Origin: Brevundimonas sp. LM2
GTDB taxonomy: Bacteria > Pseudomonadota > Alphaproteobacteria > Caulobacterales > Caulobacteraceae
Assembly (NCBI RefSeq): GCF_002002865.1
Contig: NZ_CP019508.1
Coordinates: 2,770,501-2,834,500 of the forward strand
Reading direction: 5' to 3'
DNA length: 64,000 nucleotides
This document shows, piece after piece, positions 1-8,509 of this stretch (position 1 is the stretch's first letter; each line of letters starts with the position of its first letter). The notes below the pieces were generated by a model. It had not been told where the DNA came from, did not search any database, and saw nothing but the letters and a program-made list of their open reading frames with translations. The position numbers and the translations under genes are program-made.

Positions 1-1
1 C

Positions 2-136
2 GATCTGACCAATCTGTTCGCGGCAATGTCGGCCCTCAAGGCCATGCCGTGGTTTCCCGAGTGCGTTACCGACATCCGAGGCTTCCGGGTCGAGGACTGG
101 TCCGATTTCACACCCCTAATGAAGAGCAATCGATGA
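2..136 (+). CDS. C-terminal end of an unrecognised protein (truncated by window start)
   Basis: An open frame runs from the window edge through 44 codons to a TGA at 134-136. The tail reads LTNLFAAMSALKAMPW and then WSDFTPLMKSNR. The stop overlaps the purS start as ATGA, so the two genes look translationally coupled. Codon use is normal for the region. I do not recognise the family. In other alphaproteobacteria purC often precedes purS, but this tail does not let me assign it to PurC. Confidence 0.6.
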   Translation, partial: DLTNLFAAMSALKAMPWFPECVTDIRGFRVEDWSDFTPLMKSNR

Positions 137-366
137 AAGTCCGCGTCCACATATTCCTTAAGCCCGGCGTTCTGGACGTCCAGGGCAAGGCCGTCGAAGG
201 CGCTCTGAAAGGCCTGGGCTGGACCGGCGTGTCCAATGCCCGGGTCGGCAAGTTGATCGAACTGGACCTGGAGGGCGTGGAGGATCCCGCCGCCGAGGCC
301 AAGAAGATGTGCGAGAGCCTGCTGGCCAATACGGTGATCGAAAGCTACCGGGTCGAGCTGGCCTGA
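133..366 (+). CDS. purS: Phosphoribosylformylglycinamidine synthase subunit PurS
   Basis: A 77-residue protein starting MKVRVHIFLKPGVLDVQGKA. It has the PurS pattern: a beta strand, a long helix ending in KGLGW, the VGKLIELDLEG strand and a C-terminal VIESYRVEL. PurS dimers bridge PurQ and small PurL in the FGAM synthase complex (cytoplasmic purine synthesis, FGAR to FGAM with glutamine). The start is the ATG overlapping the upstream stop. A longer in-frame ORF begins at 49 but adds non-homologous residues. Its partners purQ (7454) and purL (9603) lie on the same strand but are separated from it by about 7 kb of unrelated genes. Confidence 0.93.
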   Translation: MKVRVHIFLKPGVLDVQGKAVEGALKGLGWTGVSNARVGKLIELDLEGVEDPAAEAKKMCESLLANTVIESYRVELA

Positions 367-421
367 GGGCGCAACCGCCGCAGTGGGCTGTCGTTTCGGA
401 TCCAACCCCAGAGGAGCCAAC

Positions 422-886
422 ATGACCTTCACCCTGACCTCGAACGCCTTCAGCGACGGCGACACCCTGCCGGACGCCCACGTCCAGGCCCTGGGCAACA
501 CCTCACCGCATCTGGCCTGGTCCGGCGCGCCCGAGGGAACCCGGTCCTTCGCCATCACCGTGTTCGACCCGGATGCGCCGACGGGTTCGGGCTTCTGGCA
601 CTGGACCGTGGCCAATATCCCGGCCGAGGTCAGCGAAATCCTCGCCGGCGGTCCCGTGCCGGCCGGGGCGGTCGAGGGTCGGACCGATTATGGCGAGCCC
701 GGCTTCGGCGGGGCCGCCCCGCCGCCCGGCCACGGGCCCCACCGCTATGTCTTCACCGTCTTCGCCGTCGATACCGACCGGCTGGAGGTCACGTCCGAGG
801 ACTCGGGGGCCAAATACGGCTTCAACCTGTTCTTCCACACCCTGGCCAAGGCCTCGATCACCGCGACCTACGAGAACAAGGGCTGA
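422..886 (+). CDS. YbhB/YbcL family Raf-kinase-inhibitor-like (PEBP) protein
   Basis: 154 residues from an ATG preceded by AGGAGCC. The PEBP ligand-site signatures are visible: FDPDAPTGSGFWHW at about 54-67, and the HGPHRYVFTVFAVD strand at about 113-126. No signal peptide is apparent, so it is probably cytoplasmic. Bacterial members have no firmly assigned function. It converges with the porin gene; the two stop codons are 3 bases apart. The upstream start at 383 is in the same frame but lacks a Shine-Dalgarno sequence and family similarity. Confidence 0.88.
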   Translation: MTFTLTSNAFSDGDTLPDAHVQALGNTSPHLAWSGAPEGTRSFAITVFDPDAPTGSGFWHWTVANIPAEVSEILAGGPVPAGAVEGRTDYGEPGFGGAAPPPGHGPHRYVFTVFAVDTDRLEVTSEDSGAKYGFNLFFHTLAKASITATYENKG

Positions 887-889
887 GGC

Positions 890-2089
890 CTAACGGATCG
901 TCCAGACCAGGCGAACGCCCGCGATCAGGATGGGGTCGCGGTCGCGCTCGCCGCCCGGATGATGGATCCACTGCAGGTCGGGCTGGATCGTGAAGGGCCC
1001 CAGGGTGTCGGCATAGGTCAGTTCGATGCCGCTCTCCGCCGTGGCGAAGGGGGTGCCCGCGTCGATCGCGTTGGCGCGGGCCTTGTCGGACAGAAGGCCC
1101 TGATGCATGCCCAGCGACAGGGCGCTGTCGGGCCGGCCCGAAACGACCGAGTCCAGCCGCAGACCGGCCTGCCAGCCCCCTTCGAAGTCGGTGGTGTCGC
1201 CGTCCGACACGCCGAAGCGGCCGAAGGCCGCCAGGGTGCCGCCCCCCGATAGGGTCAGGACCGTGCCCTCGGCGAGCAGATAGGCGCCCTGGGCGCGGCT
1301 GCGTGCGGGGTCGCCCGAGAGAGAAAGGCGGCGGATGTCCTCCTGGGTCTCGCCATAGCGCCAGACCCCGGCGGCGATCCGCACCGGGCCCGACCGGCCC
1401 GCCTCGGCCAGGTAGAGGATTCCGTCGTCGAGCGTCGCATCGACGCCATCGACGTCCCCGATCGTTCCCGCCCGGGCATTGACCGCAGCGACCTGGACAT
1501 AGGTAGTTTCGGGTGTCCCGATGCGCAGACGCATTGCGAGCGACGTCGAAGGGAAAATCGCGGGCCCGTTCGGCCCGGTCGACGCCAGCTCCGATCCGAT
1601 GCCGAACGGCGGAGACAGCAGGAGATCCGACGCGCCCGTGGCATAGAACTCGCCATTGACGTCATACAAGCCCGCCAACACCGAAGCCCGACCGCCGGCA
1701 AAAGCCGTCTCGACCCAGGCCTCGTACAACCGCACGCCCTGGGCGGCGACCTCGATATTGTCATACCCCTGCAGGGTGCCGCCCACCGCGTTCGGCTCAC
1801 CGCCGTGATTGGCCAGCAGGCTGATATGCGCGCGCGTGCCGGCCCAGCCGAACTGTCGTTCCAGGTCGCCGTCGAGCCCGACCGAGAGATCGTCGAGATA
1901 GCGCCCGGCACGCGGCGCGTCTCCGGCCACCACCCCGATCACATCGGCGGTATAGGCGGCCTGCCAGACCCAGGCCGGATCGGTGGTCGCGTCCTGGCTC
2001 GCGGCGGGGCTCGCATTCACCCCCAGCGCGGCCAAGGCCAGGACGGCCTGGATCGACTGTCGAAATTCCTTGAGACTGACCATCGGCAT
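890..2089 (-). CDS. OprB-like carbohydrate porin, outer membrane
   Basis: 399 residues. The N-terminus has a hydrophobic stretch (AVLALAALGVNASPAASQ) consistent with a Sec signal peptide. The body alternates short beta strands rich in Gly, Ala and aromatic residues and ends in VRLVWTIR, a porin-type C-terminal strand. Patterns such as GLYDVNGEFYATGASDLLLSP and GIELTYADTLGPFTIQPDLQ resemble carbohydrate-selective OprB porins. The expected role is outer-membrane diffusion of sugars. A second possible start (MVSLKEF) lies two codons inside. It is transcribed divergently from the chemotaxis receptor across an AT-rich, palindrome-containing gap. Confidence 0.75.
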   Translation of the reverse strand: MPMVSLKEFRQSIQAVLALAALGVNASPAASQDATTDPAWVWQAAYTADVIGVVAGDAPRAGRYLDDLSVGLDGDLERQFGWAGTRAHISLLANHGGEPNAVGGTLQGYDNIEVAAQGVRLYEAWVETAFAGGRASVLAGLYDVNGEFYATGASDLLLSPPFGIGSELASTGPNGPAIFPSTSLAMRLRIGTPETTYVQVAAVNARAGTIGDVDGVDATLDDGILYLAEAGRSGPVRIAAGVWRYGETQEDIRRLSLSGDPARSRAQGAYLLAEGTVLTLSGGGTLAAFGRFGVSDGDTTDFEGGWQAGLRLDSVVSGRPDSALSLGMHQGLLSDKARANAIDAGTPFATAESGIELTYADTLGPFTIQPDLQWIHHPGGERDRDPILIAGVRLVWTIR

Positions 2090-2154
2090 CGCCTCCCCCG
2101 GCCTGAGGCGGCGTTTGCTGCGCCTCTTCGATTAGAGGTTCGGTATTGCAAGTA

Positions 2155-2231
2155 ATGTTGAACATACAATCAACATCAGCCCTGTAACGGCGTAGGTATT
2201 ACCACTTATAATCCACATAACAACGTTGTTA
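2155..2231. promoter_or_regulatory. AT-rich divergent control region with two palindromes
   Basis: The 158-bp gap between the porin and chemotaxis-receptor genes is markedly AT-rich. It contains ATGTTGA at 2155-2161 mirrored by TCAACAT at 2170-2176, and a perfect 14-bp palindrome TAACAACGTTGTTA at 2218-2231. Such sites often bind dimeric repressors (LacI, TetR or similar) near sugar-porin genes, so operator function is an inference. No repressor gene is adjacent. Confidence 0.5.
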
Positions 2232-2247
2232 ACATCGATACTCCAAG

Positions 2248-4143
2248 ATGTTCTTGAAACGGGGGCGACAGATGCTTTTGACAATCCGATCCAAGGTGAA
2301 ATTCGCCGGGCTTTTCATGGTGATCCTTTGTACCTTGGGCCCGGTCGCGGGCTTGTTGGTGGCCGGGGCCCTGGGCCGCGCCATGGCGAAGTCGACGATC
2401 GGCGCGTCGGTCATGCGCAACCATATGGAGGCCGACATGATGCATGACGCGCTGCGCAGCGACGTGCTGGCCGCCCTGCTGGCCGCCCAACAGGGCCGTC
2501 CGGACCAGATGCCGGCCATCCAGGCCGATCTCGAGGAGCATTCCGAAAACTTCCGCGCCGCAGTCGCCAGAAATAAGGAAACGGCGGCCGACCCCGCCAC
2601 CGTCCGCGCCCTGGGCGCCGTCGCCGGCCCCCTGGAGCAGTATATCGTCACGGCGCAAAGCATCGTTGCTCTCGCCGCCACCGACCCGGCGGCGGCCACG
2701 GCGGCCCTGCCCGGCTTCACCGCCCGCTTCAGCGAACTGGAAGGCCGGATGGGCGAGATTTCGGAAGAGGTCGAGACTGTCCTCAAGTCGACCAAGGCAA
2801 GAGCGGACTTCATGGCCGTTGGCGGTATGGTGGTCATGGGCGGGGTCATCGTTCTGGGCGTGGTGATGAGCCTGCTGATGATGCGGGCTTCGGCGCGCGC
2901 GATCACGGCCCCCATCGCCGCCCTGGACGACGAGATGGCGGCCCTGGCCGAGGGCCGGACCGATGTCGCCCTGACCAGCGCGGACCGGGCCGACGAGATC
3001 GGGGCCGTTGGCCGGTCGGTCGTGGCCCTTCAGGCCCTGATCGTCGAGCGGGCGCACAAGGAAGCCGAGTTGCAGAACCAGGCGCGCGCGGCGACGGCCG
3101 AACGCGAGCAGGCCGAACTGGCCGCGCAGGAGGAACAGCGCCAGCTGGCCGAACTGACCCAGCAGGCCGCGGCCCAGCAACCGGCCGTGGTGGTGACCGC
3201 CATGGCCGAAGGCCTGGACCGCCTGATGCGCGGCGACCTGACCTATCGCATCGCCGAGGCCTTCCCCGACGGCTATGAGAAGCTGAAGGACGATTTCAAC
3301 GCGGCGCTGACCGGTCTGGAGCAGACCCTGTCCTCGGTCGACGCCAATGCCGTGGCGATCCGGGGCGGAGCCGGAGAGGTGGCCCAGGCCGCCGACGACC
3401 TGTCGCGCCGCACCGAACAACAGGCGGCCAGTCTGGAGGAAACGGCGGCGGCCCTGGAGGAGATCACCGCCACCGTCCTCCGCTCCGCCGAGGGGGCCCG
3501 CGCCGCCGCCGATGCCGTGGGAGAAACCCGCAAGGAGACCGAGAAGAGCGGGCGGGTCGTCGCCGAAGCCGTCTCGGCCATGGATGCCATCCATGCGGCG
3601 TCCAACCAGATGAGCCAGATCATCAGCGTGATCGACGAGATCGCCTTCCAGACCAACCTGCTGGCGCTGAACGCCGGGGTCGAGGCCGCCCGGGCGGGGG
3701 ATGCGGGTCGCGGCTTCGCGGTCGTCGCCTCCGAGGTCCGGGCCCTGGCCCAGCGTTCGGCCGAGGCGGCCAAGGAGATCAACACCCTGATTTCGGACTC
3801 GGGCCGCCAGGTGACGCTGGGCGTCGACCGGGTGCGCGAGGCCGGCTCGACCCTGGACCGGATCGCCCGCCGTGTCGTGGACGTCGGGTCGCTCATCAAC
3901 GAAATGGCCGCCGCCAGCGAGGAGCAGTCCACGGCCCTGCGCGAGGTCAACACCGCCATCGGCCAGATGGATCAGGTGACCCAGCAGAACGCCGCCATGG
4001 TCGAGGAGACGACCGCCGCCAGCCACGCCCTGGCGCAGGAAACCGAGACGCTGAGCCGCTCGGTCGGCCAGTTTCAACTGTCGGATCGCACCGGCCAGCG
4101 CGCGCCCCGCGCGCGCCAAGCGATGAACAAGATCGCCGCCTGA
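2248..4143 (+). CDS. Methyl-accepting chemotaxis protein
   Basis: 631 residues. There is a transmembrane segment at about 18-42, a roughly 140-residue helical sensor region, a second transmembrane segment at about 190-212, HAMP-like sequence, and a cytoplasmic coiled coil. The hairpin tip contains IDEIAFQTNLLALNAGVEAA, the invariant MCP signalling motif. The expected role is relaying ligand binding to CheA/CheW. No CheR-tethering aromatic pentapeptide is seen at the C-terminus (it ends NKIAA). ATG 2272, preceded by GGGGG, is an alternative start. The N-terminal sensor type is not recognised, so the ligand is unknown. Confidence 0.9.
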   Translation: MFLKRGRQMLLTIRSKVKFAGLFMVILCTLGPVAGLLVAGALGRAMAKSTIGASVMRNHMEADMMHDALRSDVLAALLAAQQGRPDQMPAIQADLEEHSENFRAAVARNKETAADPATVRALGAVAGPLEQYIVTAQSIVALAATDPAAATAALPGFTARFSELEGRMGEISEEVETVLKSTKARADFMAVGGMVVMGGVIVLGVVMSLLMMRASARAITAPIAALDDEMAALAEGRTDVALTSADRADEIGAVGRSVVALQALIVERAHKEAELQNQARAATAEREQAELAAQEEQRQLAELTQQAAAQQPAVVVTAMAEGLDRLMRGDLTYRIAEAFPDGYEKLKDDFNAALTGLEQTLSSVDANAVAIRGGAGEVAQAADDLSRRTEQQAASLEETAAALEEITATVLRSAEGARAAADAVGETRKETEKSGRVVAEAVSAMDAIHAASNQMSQIISVIDEIAFQTNLLALNAGVEAARAGDAGRGFAVVASEVRALAQRSAEAAKEINTLISDSGRQVTLGVDRVREAGSTLDRIARRVVDVGSLINEMAAASEEQSTALREVNTAIGQMDQVTQQNAAMVEETTAASHALAQETETLSRSVGQFQLSDRTGQRAPRARQAMNKIAA

Positions 4144-4251
4144 GAAGGCGCGTTAGCAAAGCGTGATCGGGCACCGGCGGCGTTGCGGTTGAAGGTGACG
4201 GTCGATCACTTATATTGCGGTGCAGCAATTCTGTACCCATTCGAGTTCTGT

Positions 4252-5469
4252 ATGCCGACCGACACGACCTGCCCCGCCGGGCCCACGCCCGCAGTGGCGA
4301 TCCGCGCCCCCAAGGCCGTTCCGCTGGTGCTGCTCGCCCTGGCCATGGGGGGCTTCGCCATCGGGGTGACGGAGTTCGCCGCCATGAGCGTGCTGCCGGA
4401 CTTCGCCGCCGACCTGGGCGTCGACACGCCGACCGCCGGCCATGCGATCAGCGCCTACGCCCTGGGCGTGGTCATCGGTGCCCCGGTCCTGGCGGTGCTG
4501 GGCGCGCGGGTGGCACGCTGGAAGCTGCTGATCGGCTTCATGGCCCTGTTCGCCATCGGCAACGGCCTCAGCGCCCTGTCGCCGAACTTCCAGTGGATGC
4601 TGGTGTTCCGGTTTCTCAGCGGTCTGCCCCATGGGGCCTATTTCGGCGTGGCGGCCCTGGTCGCGGCCTCGATCGTGCCCCTGGCCTGGCGGACCCGGGC
4701 CGTGTCCTCGATCCTGCTCGGCCTGACCGTGGCGACCGTCATCGGTGTGCCCGTGGCCACGGCCATCAGCCACGACTTCGGCTGGCGCTGGACCTTCGCC
4801 ATCGTGTCGGTTCTCGCCCTTGTGACCATGGCCCTGGTCGCCCTGTTCGCCCCGCGCGATCCCGCCCACGCGGAGGCCAGCCCGCTGCGGGAATTGGGGG
4901 CGCTCAAGCGTCGGCAGGTGTGGCTGACGCTGGGCATCGGCGCGATCGGCTTCGGCGGCATGTTCGCGGTCTACGCCTATCTGGCCTCGACCCTGACCGA
5001 GGTCACCGGCGTGGGGCCCGGCCTGATCCCCTGGGTGTTCGCGGTGTTCGGCTGCGGCATGCTGGCGGGCAATCTGATCGGGGGCTGGGCGGCCGACCGT
5101 TTCGGCATGAAGGCCGGGGCCGTCATGCTGGTGTGGAGCGTCTTCGCCCTGATCGCCTATGCCTTCGCCGCTCCCCACCTGTGGGCCGTGCTGGCGGTCA
5201 TCGTGCTGATCGGGACCGGCATGGGCCTCGGGCCGCTGCTGCAGACCCGGCTGATGGACGTGGCCGGCGACGCCCAGACCCTGGCGGCGGCGCTGAACCA
5301 TTCGGCCTTCAACACGGCCAACGCCCTGGGCCCGTTCCTGAGCGGCCTGGCCATCCTGGCTGGATTCGGCCTGCCCTCGACCGGTCTGGTCGGGGCGGCC
5401 CTGGCCTTCGGCGGCCTGCTGATCTGGGTCTGGGCGATGTGGGACGCCAAACGCAGCGGCGGCGTCTGA
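4252..5469 (+). CDS. MFS transporter, DHA1 (AraJ/YdhP-like) family
   Basis: 405 residues from ATG 4252. The in-frame TTG at 4183 only adds non-homologous sequence. About twelve hydrophobic segments can be counted. The family features are GFAIGVTEFAAMSVLPDFA in helix 1, the loop 2-3 motif GARVARWKLL, FRFLSGLPHGAYFG in helix 4, and GGWAADRFGMKAG between helices 8 and 9. AraJ/YdhP-type carriers export sugars or drugs by proton antiport; the substrate cannot be read from the sequence. It is followed immediately by a strong intrinsic terminator. Confidence 0.88.
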   Translation: MPTDTTCPAGPTPAVAIRAPKAVPLVLLALAMGGFAIGVTEFAAMSVLPDFAADLGVDTPTAGHAISAYALGVVIGAPVLAVLGARVARWKLLIGFMALFAIGNGLSALSPNFQWMLVFRFLSGLPHGAYFGVAALVAASIVPLAWRTRAVSSILLGLTVATVIGVPVATAISHDFGWRWTFAIVSVLALVTMALVALFAPRDPAHAEASPLRELGALKRRQVWLTLGIGAIGFGGMFAVYAYLASTLTEVTGVGPGLIPWVFAVFGCGMLAGNLIGGWAADRFGMKAGAVMLVWSVFALIAYAFAAPHLWAVLAVIVLIGTGMGLGPLLQTRLMDVAGDAQTLAAALNHSAFNTANALGPFLSGLAILAGFGLPSTGLVGAALAFGGLLIWVWAMWDAKRSGGV

Positions 5470-5477
5470 ACGACAAA

Positions 5478-5503
5478 AAGGCCCGCGATCGCTCGCGGGC
5501 CTT
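5478..5503 (+). terminator. Rho-independent, probably bidirectional terminator
   Basis: A perfect 11-bp stem (AAGGCCCGCGA / TCGCGGGCCTT) with a TCGC loop begins 9 bases after the MFS stop codon. AAAA precedes it and TTCTG follows, so it can serve both this gene and the convergent esterase gene, whose stop is at 5525. Confidence 0.85.
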
Positions 5504-5524
5504 CTGCTTCGGTGGCGGTCGTCC

Positions 5525-6619
5525 TTAGCGGAGAGCGGTGCGCAGGCGGCCGAACGACCAGGCCTGAGCCTCGCGCGCATCGGCCACGACGTCGCCCATC
5601 GAGAAGAACTCGTGCACCGCGCCCTCCCAGTTGCGGCGCGCAACCTGGACCCCGGCCGAACGCAGGGCCGTCTCCAGCGTCGATCCATCGTCGCGCAGCG
5701 GGTCGATGTCGGCGTTGACGATCGTCACCGGCGCCAGCCCACGCAGATTTGCCGCCACCAGATTGAAGCGGGGGTCCTGCATGTCGGCCGGCCCGCGCAG
5801 GGCGTGCTGGCCGAACCACGCCAGTGTCGCCGTGCGCAGCGGCAGACTGTCGGTGTTCATCGTCTTGGAGGCCAGCATCGGATCGGCGTTGGCGATCGGA
5901 TAGACGGCCAGGATGGCCTTGGGCGCGGTCCAGCCGTTGTCGCGCGCCGCGATGGCGACGTTCAGGGCCAAGTTGCCGCCGGCGCTTTCGCCGGAGACCG
6001 CGATGTTCTGCGGATTTCCGCCCCAGGAGGCGGCGTTCTGAATCACCCACTGCCAGGCGGCATTGGCGTCCTCGTGGGCGGCGGGGAACTTGTTCTCCGG
6101 CCCCTTGCGATACTCGACCGAGACCACGATCGCGTTCAGGGCCTTGGCCATGGCGCGCGGCGTGGCGTCATAGACGTCCAGGTCGGCGATGACCCAGCCG
6201 CCGCCGTGATAATAGACCACCACCGGCAGGTCGCGGGCCGAGGCGTTGGCGGGCTTGTAGACGCGGACGGGCTGCTGGCCCATGCCGGCCGGATACATCA
6301 GGTCCTGGGTGGTGACCGAGGCGTCGGGCGTGGTCGGCAGATTGCGCATCTGCTTGACCCGCATGACGGCGTCGGCGGGCGAGGGCTGGGTCCGGGCCTG
6401 GGGCACGGTCAGGGACTCGATCGGACGGGCGCCCAGCGCCGCATGGGCGTCGAGCACGGCCTGCATGTCGGCGTCGGGCCGATCGCTCATGCCGCGGGGG
6501 GCCAGGGGGGACGGCGGGTTGGCGCCGCCCATGTCCGCCATCATCGTGGGTCCGCAGCCGGAGAGCAGAACGGCAGCGGCCGTGGAGGCGCAGAGCGCCG
6601 TCAGTCGAAACGATTTCAT
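5525..6619 (-). CDS. Alpha/beta-hydrolase lipoprotein, HSL-type esterase
   Basis: 364 residues. The N-terminal signal ends in the lipobox LLSGC (Cys about 22), so it is probably a lipoprotein. The hormone-sensitive-lipase-like core is clear: oxyanion motif YYHGGGW, nucleophile motif GESAGGNLA, a D in NADIDPLRDDG and the catalytic His in AVHEFFSMG. This indicates an esterase or lipase acting on short acyl esters in the periplasm or outer membrane. It is convergent with the MFS gene. The DUF4142 gene upstream on the same strand has its stop 34 bases before this start and may be co-transcribed. Confidence 0.88.
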   Translation of the reverse strand: MKSFRLTALCASTAAAVLLSGCGPTMMADMGGANPPSPLAPRGMSDRPDADMQAVLDAHAALGARPIESLTVPQARTQPSPADAVMRVKQMRNLPTTPDASVTTQDLMYPAGMGQQPVRVYKPANASARDLPVVVYYHGGGWVIADLDVYDATPRAMAKALNAIVVSVEYRKGPENKFPAAHEDANAAWQWVIQNAASWGGNPQNIAVSGESAGGNLALNVAIAARDNGWTAPKAILAVYPIANADPMLASKTMNTDSLPLRTATLAWFGQHALRGPADMQDPRFNLVAANLRGLAPVTIVNADIDPLRDDGSTLETALRSAGVQVARRNWEGAVHEFFSMGDVVADAREAQAWSFGRLRTALR

Positions 6620-6653
6620 GGGTTTGTCTTTCTGTAAAATAGGAGGGTGCGGA

Positions 6654-7193
6654 TCAGCGGCGGGCCAGGCGCTCGACCTCGGAGAGGTGGCGCTGGACGA
6701 TCGGCACGGTGGCCCCGGCGGCCGTCCGCAGCTGCGGCGTGTCCCCGGTCTCCGAATAGGTGCGCATCACACCCAGGGCTTCCTTGTGGGCCATCATCTG
6801 CTGGGTCAGGTACAGACGGTCCCGCTCGACGCCCTCATAGCCGCGCAGGGCCGCGACCATGGCGGCCTGGGGCGCGCTGAGCATCGGCGCGGGCGGCGTC
6901 AGACCGGCGGCTTGGGCGGCGGCCGTCGCGTCGGCGCTTGTCTTGGTGTGGTGCGCGATCATCATCTCGGCGAAGGTCCGGATACCGGCGTCGGCCGTGG
7001 TCTCAAGGACGGCGCGGCTGGACTCGATCTCATAGAGGTCGCTCCCGCCCGCCAGCATGAGGAAGGCCGGGGCCGGCGGCGTCGGACTTACCGTCCCCGC
7101 CGGCGTCCAGTTGAAGGCATAGTCCTGCGCCTGCGCCGCGCCGGCGAGGCCCATCACCGCGACCGCGACGGCGGTTATCATATTGGTTTTCAT
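6654..7193 (-). CDS. DUF4142 family secreted protein
   Basis: 179 residues from ATG 7193. The ORF extends upstream to 7415, but that part lacks a signal peptide and family similarity. The Sec signal MKTNMITAVAVAVMGLAGAA is followed by AQAQ, a likely cleavage site. The helical body has AEMMIAHHTKTSADA, the DUF4142 His-rich core resembling ferritin-like four-helix folds. The function is unknown; members are periplasmic. It reads in the same direction as the downstream esterase. Confidence 0.82.
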   Translation of the reverse strand: MKTNMITAVAVAVMGLAGAAQAQDYAFNWTPAGTVSPTPPAPAFLMLAGGSDLYEIESSRAVLETTADAGIRTFAEMMIAHHTKTSADATAAAQAAGLTPPAPMLSAPQAAMVAALRGYEGVERDRLYLTQQMMAHKEALGVMRTYSETGDTPQLRTAAGATVPIVQRHLSEVERLARR

Positions 7194-7453
7194 ACTTTTG
7201 ATCCTGAGAGTGCAACCCATCCGGCGGTGCAAACCAGCGTCGATCGTCGTTGTTCCAAACGGCACAGGTACAAAGCCGTGAGCACGGGTCGCAGGAACGG
7301 CTTCCGCAAGCGCGGCCGACGCGGCAGGATGGGCGTCGCTTGGGGGAGAGCGGCCGCTGTGGCGAACGGTGGTGGCAGCTACCGGCCCAGTCAGAGGAGG
7401 TCTTGGAACCTGCACCCTGACAAGCCGTCCGAACCCTGCTAAACGCCCGCGCC

Positions 7454-8116
7454 ATGAGCGCAGCCGTCATCGTCTTCCCCGGTTCCAACTGTGATCGCGA
7501 CTGCAAGGTCGCCATCGAACGCTCGACGAACGAGCGGGTCGAGATGGTCTGGCATCAGGAGACGACGCTGCCCGACGGCCTCGACCTGATCGTCCTGCCC
7601 GGCGGCTTCTCCTACGGCGACTATCTGCGCTGCGGGGCCATGGCGGTGCAATCGCCGATCATGCAGGCGGTAAAGAAGGCCGCCGACGACGGGGTGGCCG
7701 TGCTGGGCATCTGCAACGGCTTCCAGATCCTGTGCGAGGCCGGGATGCTGCCGGGGGCGCTGCTGAAGAACGCCGGGCTGAAATACGTCTGCAAGCCGAT
7801 CAGCCTGGAGGTCACCAATGGCCAGACCCGGTTCACGGCGGGCTTCCAGGGGCAGCGCGAGGTCATCATGACCCAGGGCAATGGCGACGGAAACTATTTC
7901 GCCGACGCCGAAACCCTCGCCCGGGTCGAGGGCGAGGGTCAGGTCGTGTTTCGCTATGTCGACAATCCGAACGGCTCGGTCGGCGACATCGCCGGCCTGC
8001 AGAACGCACGCGGCAATGTGCTCGGGATGATGCCGCACCCGGACCGGGCCTTCGAGGCCGAGCTGGGCTCGGCCGACGGCGCGGTCCTGTTCCGCTCGAT
8101 CTACGCGGCGGCCTAG
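7454..8116 (+). CDS. purQ: Phosphoribosylformylglycinamidine synthase subunit PurQ (glutaminase)
   Basis: 220 residues, the usual PurQ length. It is a class I glutamine amidotransferase. The nucleophile Cys87 lies in [14 protein letters not shown], and [14 protein letters not shown] carries the His/Glu partners. The oxyanion and entry region reads [13 protein letters not shown]. It supplies ammonia to PurL in FGAM synthesis. The TAG stop shares the tetranucleotide CTAG with the stop of the convergent acidic-protein gene. The 260 bp upstream (7194-7453) show no gene, and no strong Shine-Dalgarno precedes the start. Confidence 0.96.
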   Translation: MSAAVIVFPGSNCDRDCKVAIERSTNERVEMVWHQETTLPDGLDLIVLPGGFSYGDYLRCGAMAVQSPIMQAVKKAADDGVAVLGICNGFQILCEAGMLPGALLKNAGLKYVCKPISLEVTNGQTRFTAGFQGQREVIMTQGNGDGNYFADAETLARVEGEGQVVFRYVDNPNGSVGDIAGLQNARGNVLGMMPHPDRAFEAELGSADGAVLFRSIYAAA

Positions 8117-8373
8117 GCCTCGGGGTCTTCGCCGAGAACGGAGGTGTTGCGGTCGATGGGCTCGACCTCGTCGTCCTCTTCGTCCTCGTCTTCGTCGCCA
8201 TAGACTTCGCCGTCGGAGTCATCCACGTCCGCGGTCACCACGCCGCCGGCGTCGCGCTGTGCGGCCAGTTCGCGGGCGCCGACGCCCAGGCCCTGTTCCA
8301 TGGCCACATTGGCCTCGACGTCGCTGGTCTCGAAATGCGGCTGGTCGTCGTCGTTGATCGGTTGGTCGGTCAT
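8113..8373 (-). CDS. Small highly acidic protein, paralogue 1
   Basis: 86 residues starting [20 protein letters not shown], with a run of Asp/Glu ([13 protein letters not shown]) near residues 60-72. There is no membrane segment or signal. The start has a strong Shine-Dalgarno (AGGAGGCTCCA before ATG). The nearby gene at 9318-9497 shares the N-terminal MTDQPI, an acidic tail and a near-identical ribosome-binding site, so the pair looks like a duplication. The function is unknown; it is probably a disordered cytoplasmic protein. Confidence 0.75.
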   Translation of the reverse strand: MTDQPINDDDQPHFETSDVEANVAMEQGLGVGARELAAQRDAGGVVTADVDDSDGEVYGDEDEDEEDDEVEPIDRNTSVLGEDPEA

Positions 8374-8509
8374 TGGAGCCTCCTGAGGGGGTGAGCCAGA
8401 TCAACCCGGGGCCGGCGGCGCGGTTCCGCCGGCGAGGGGGTGAACGAAACGGCAAGCCGCGCGTAAGGTGCGGCAGCGCTGGCTACGGCGTCAGCCTTGC
8501 GAGACCCCC

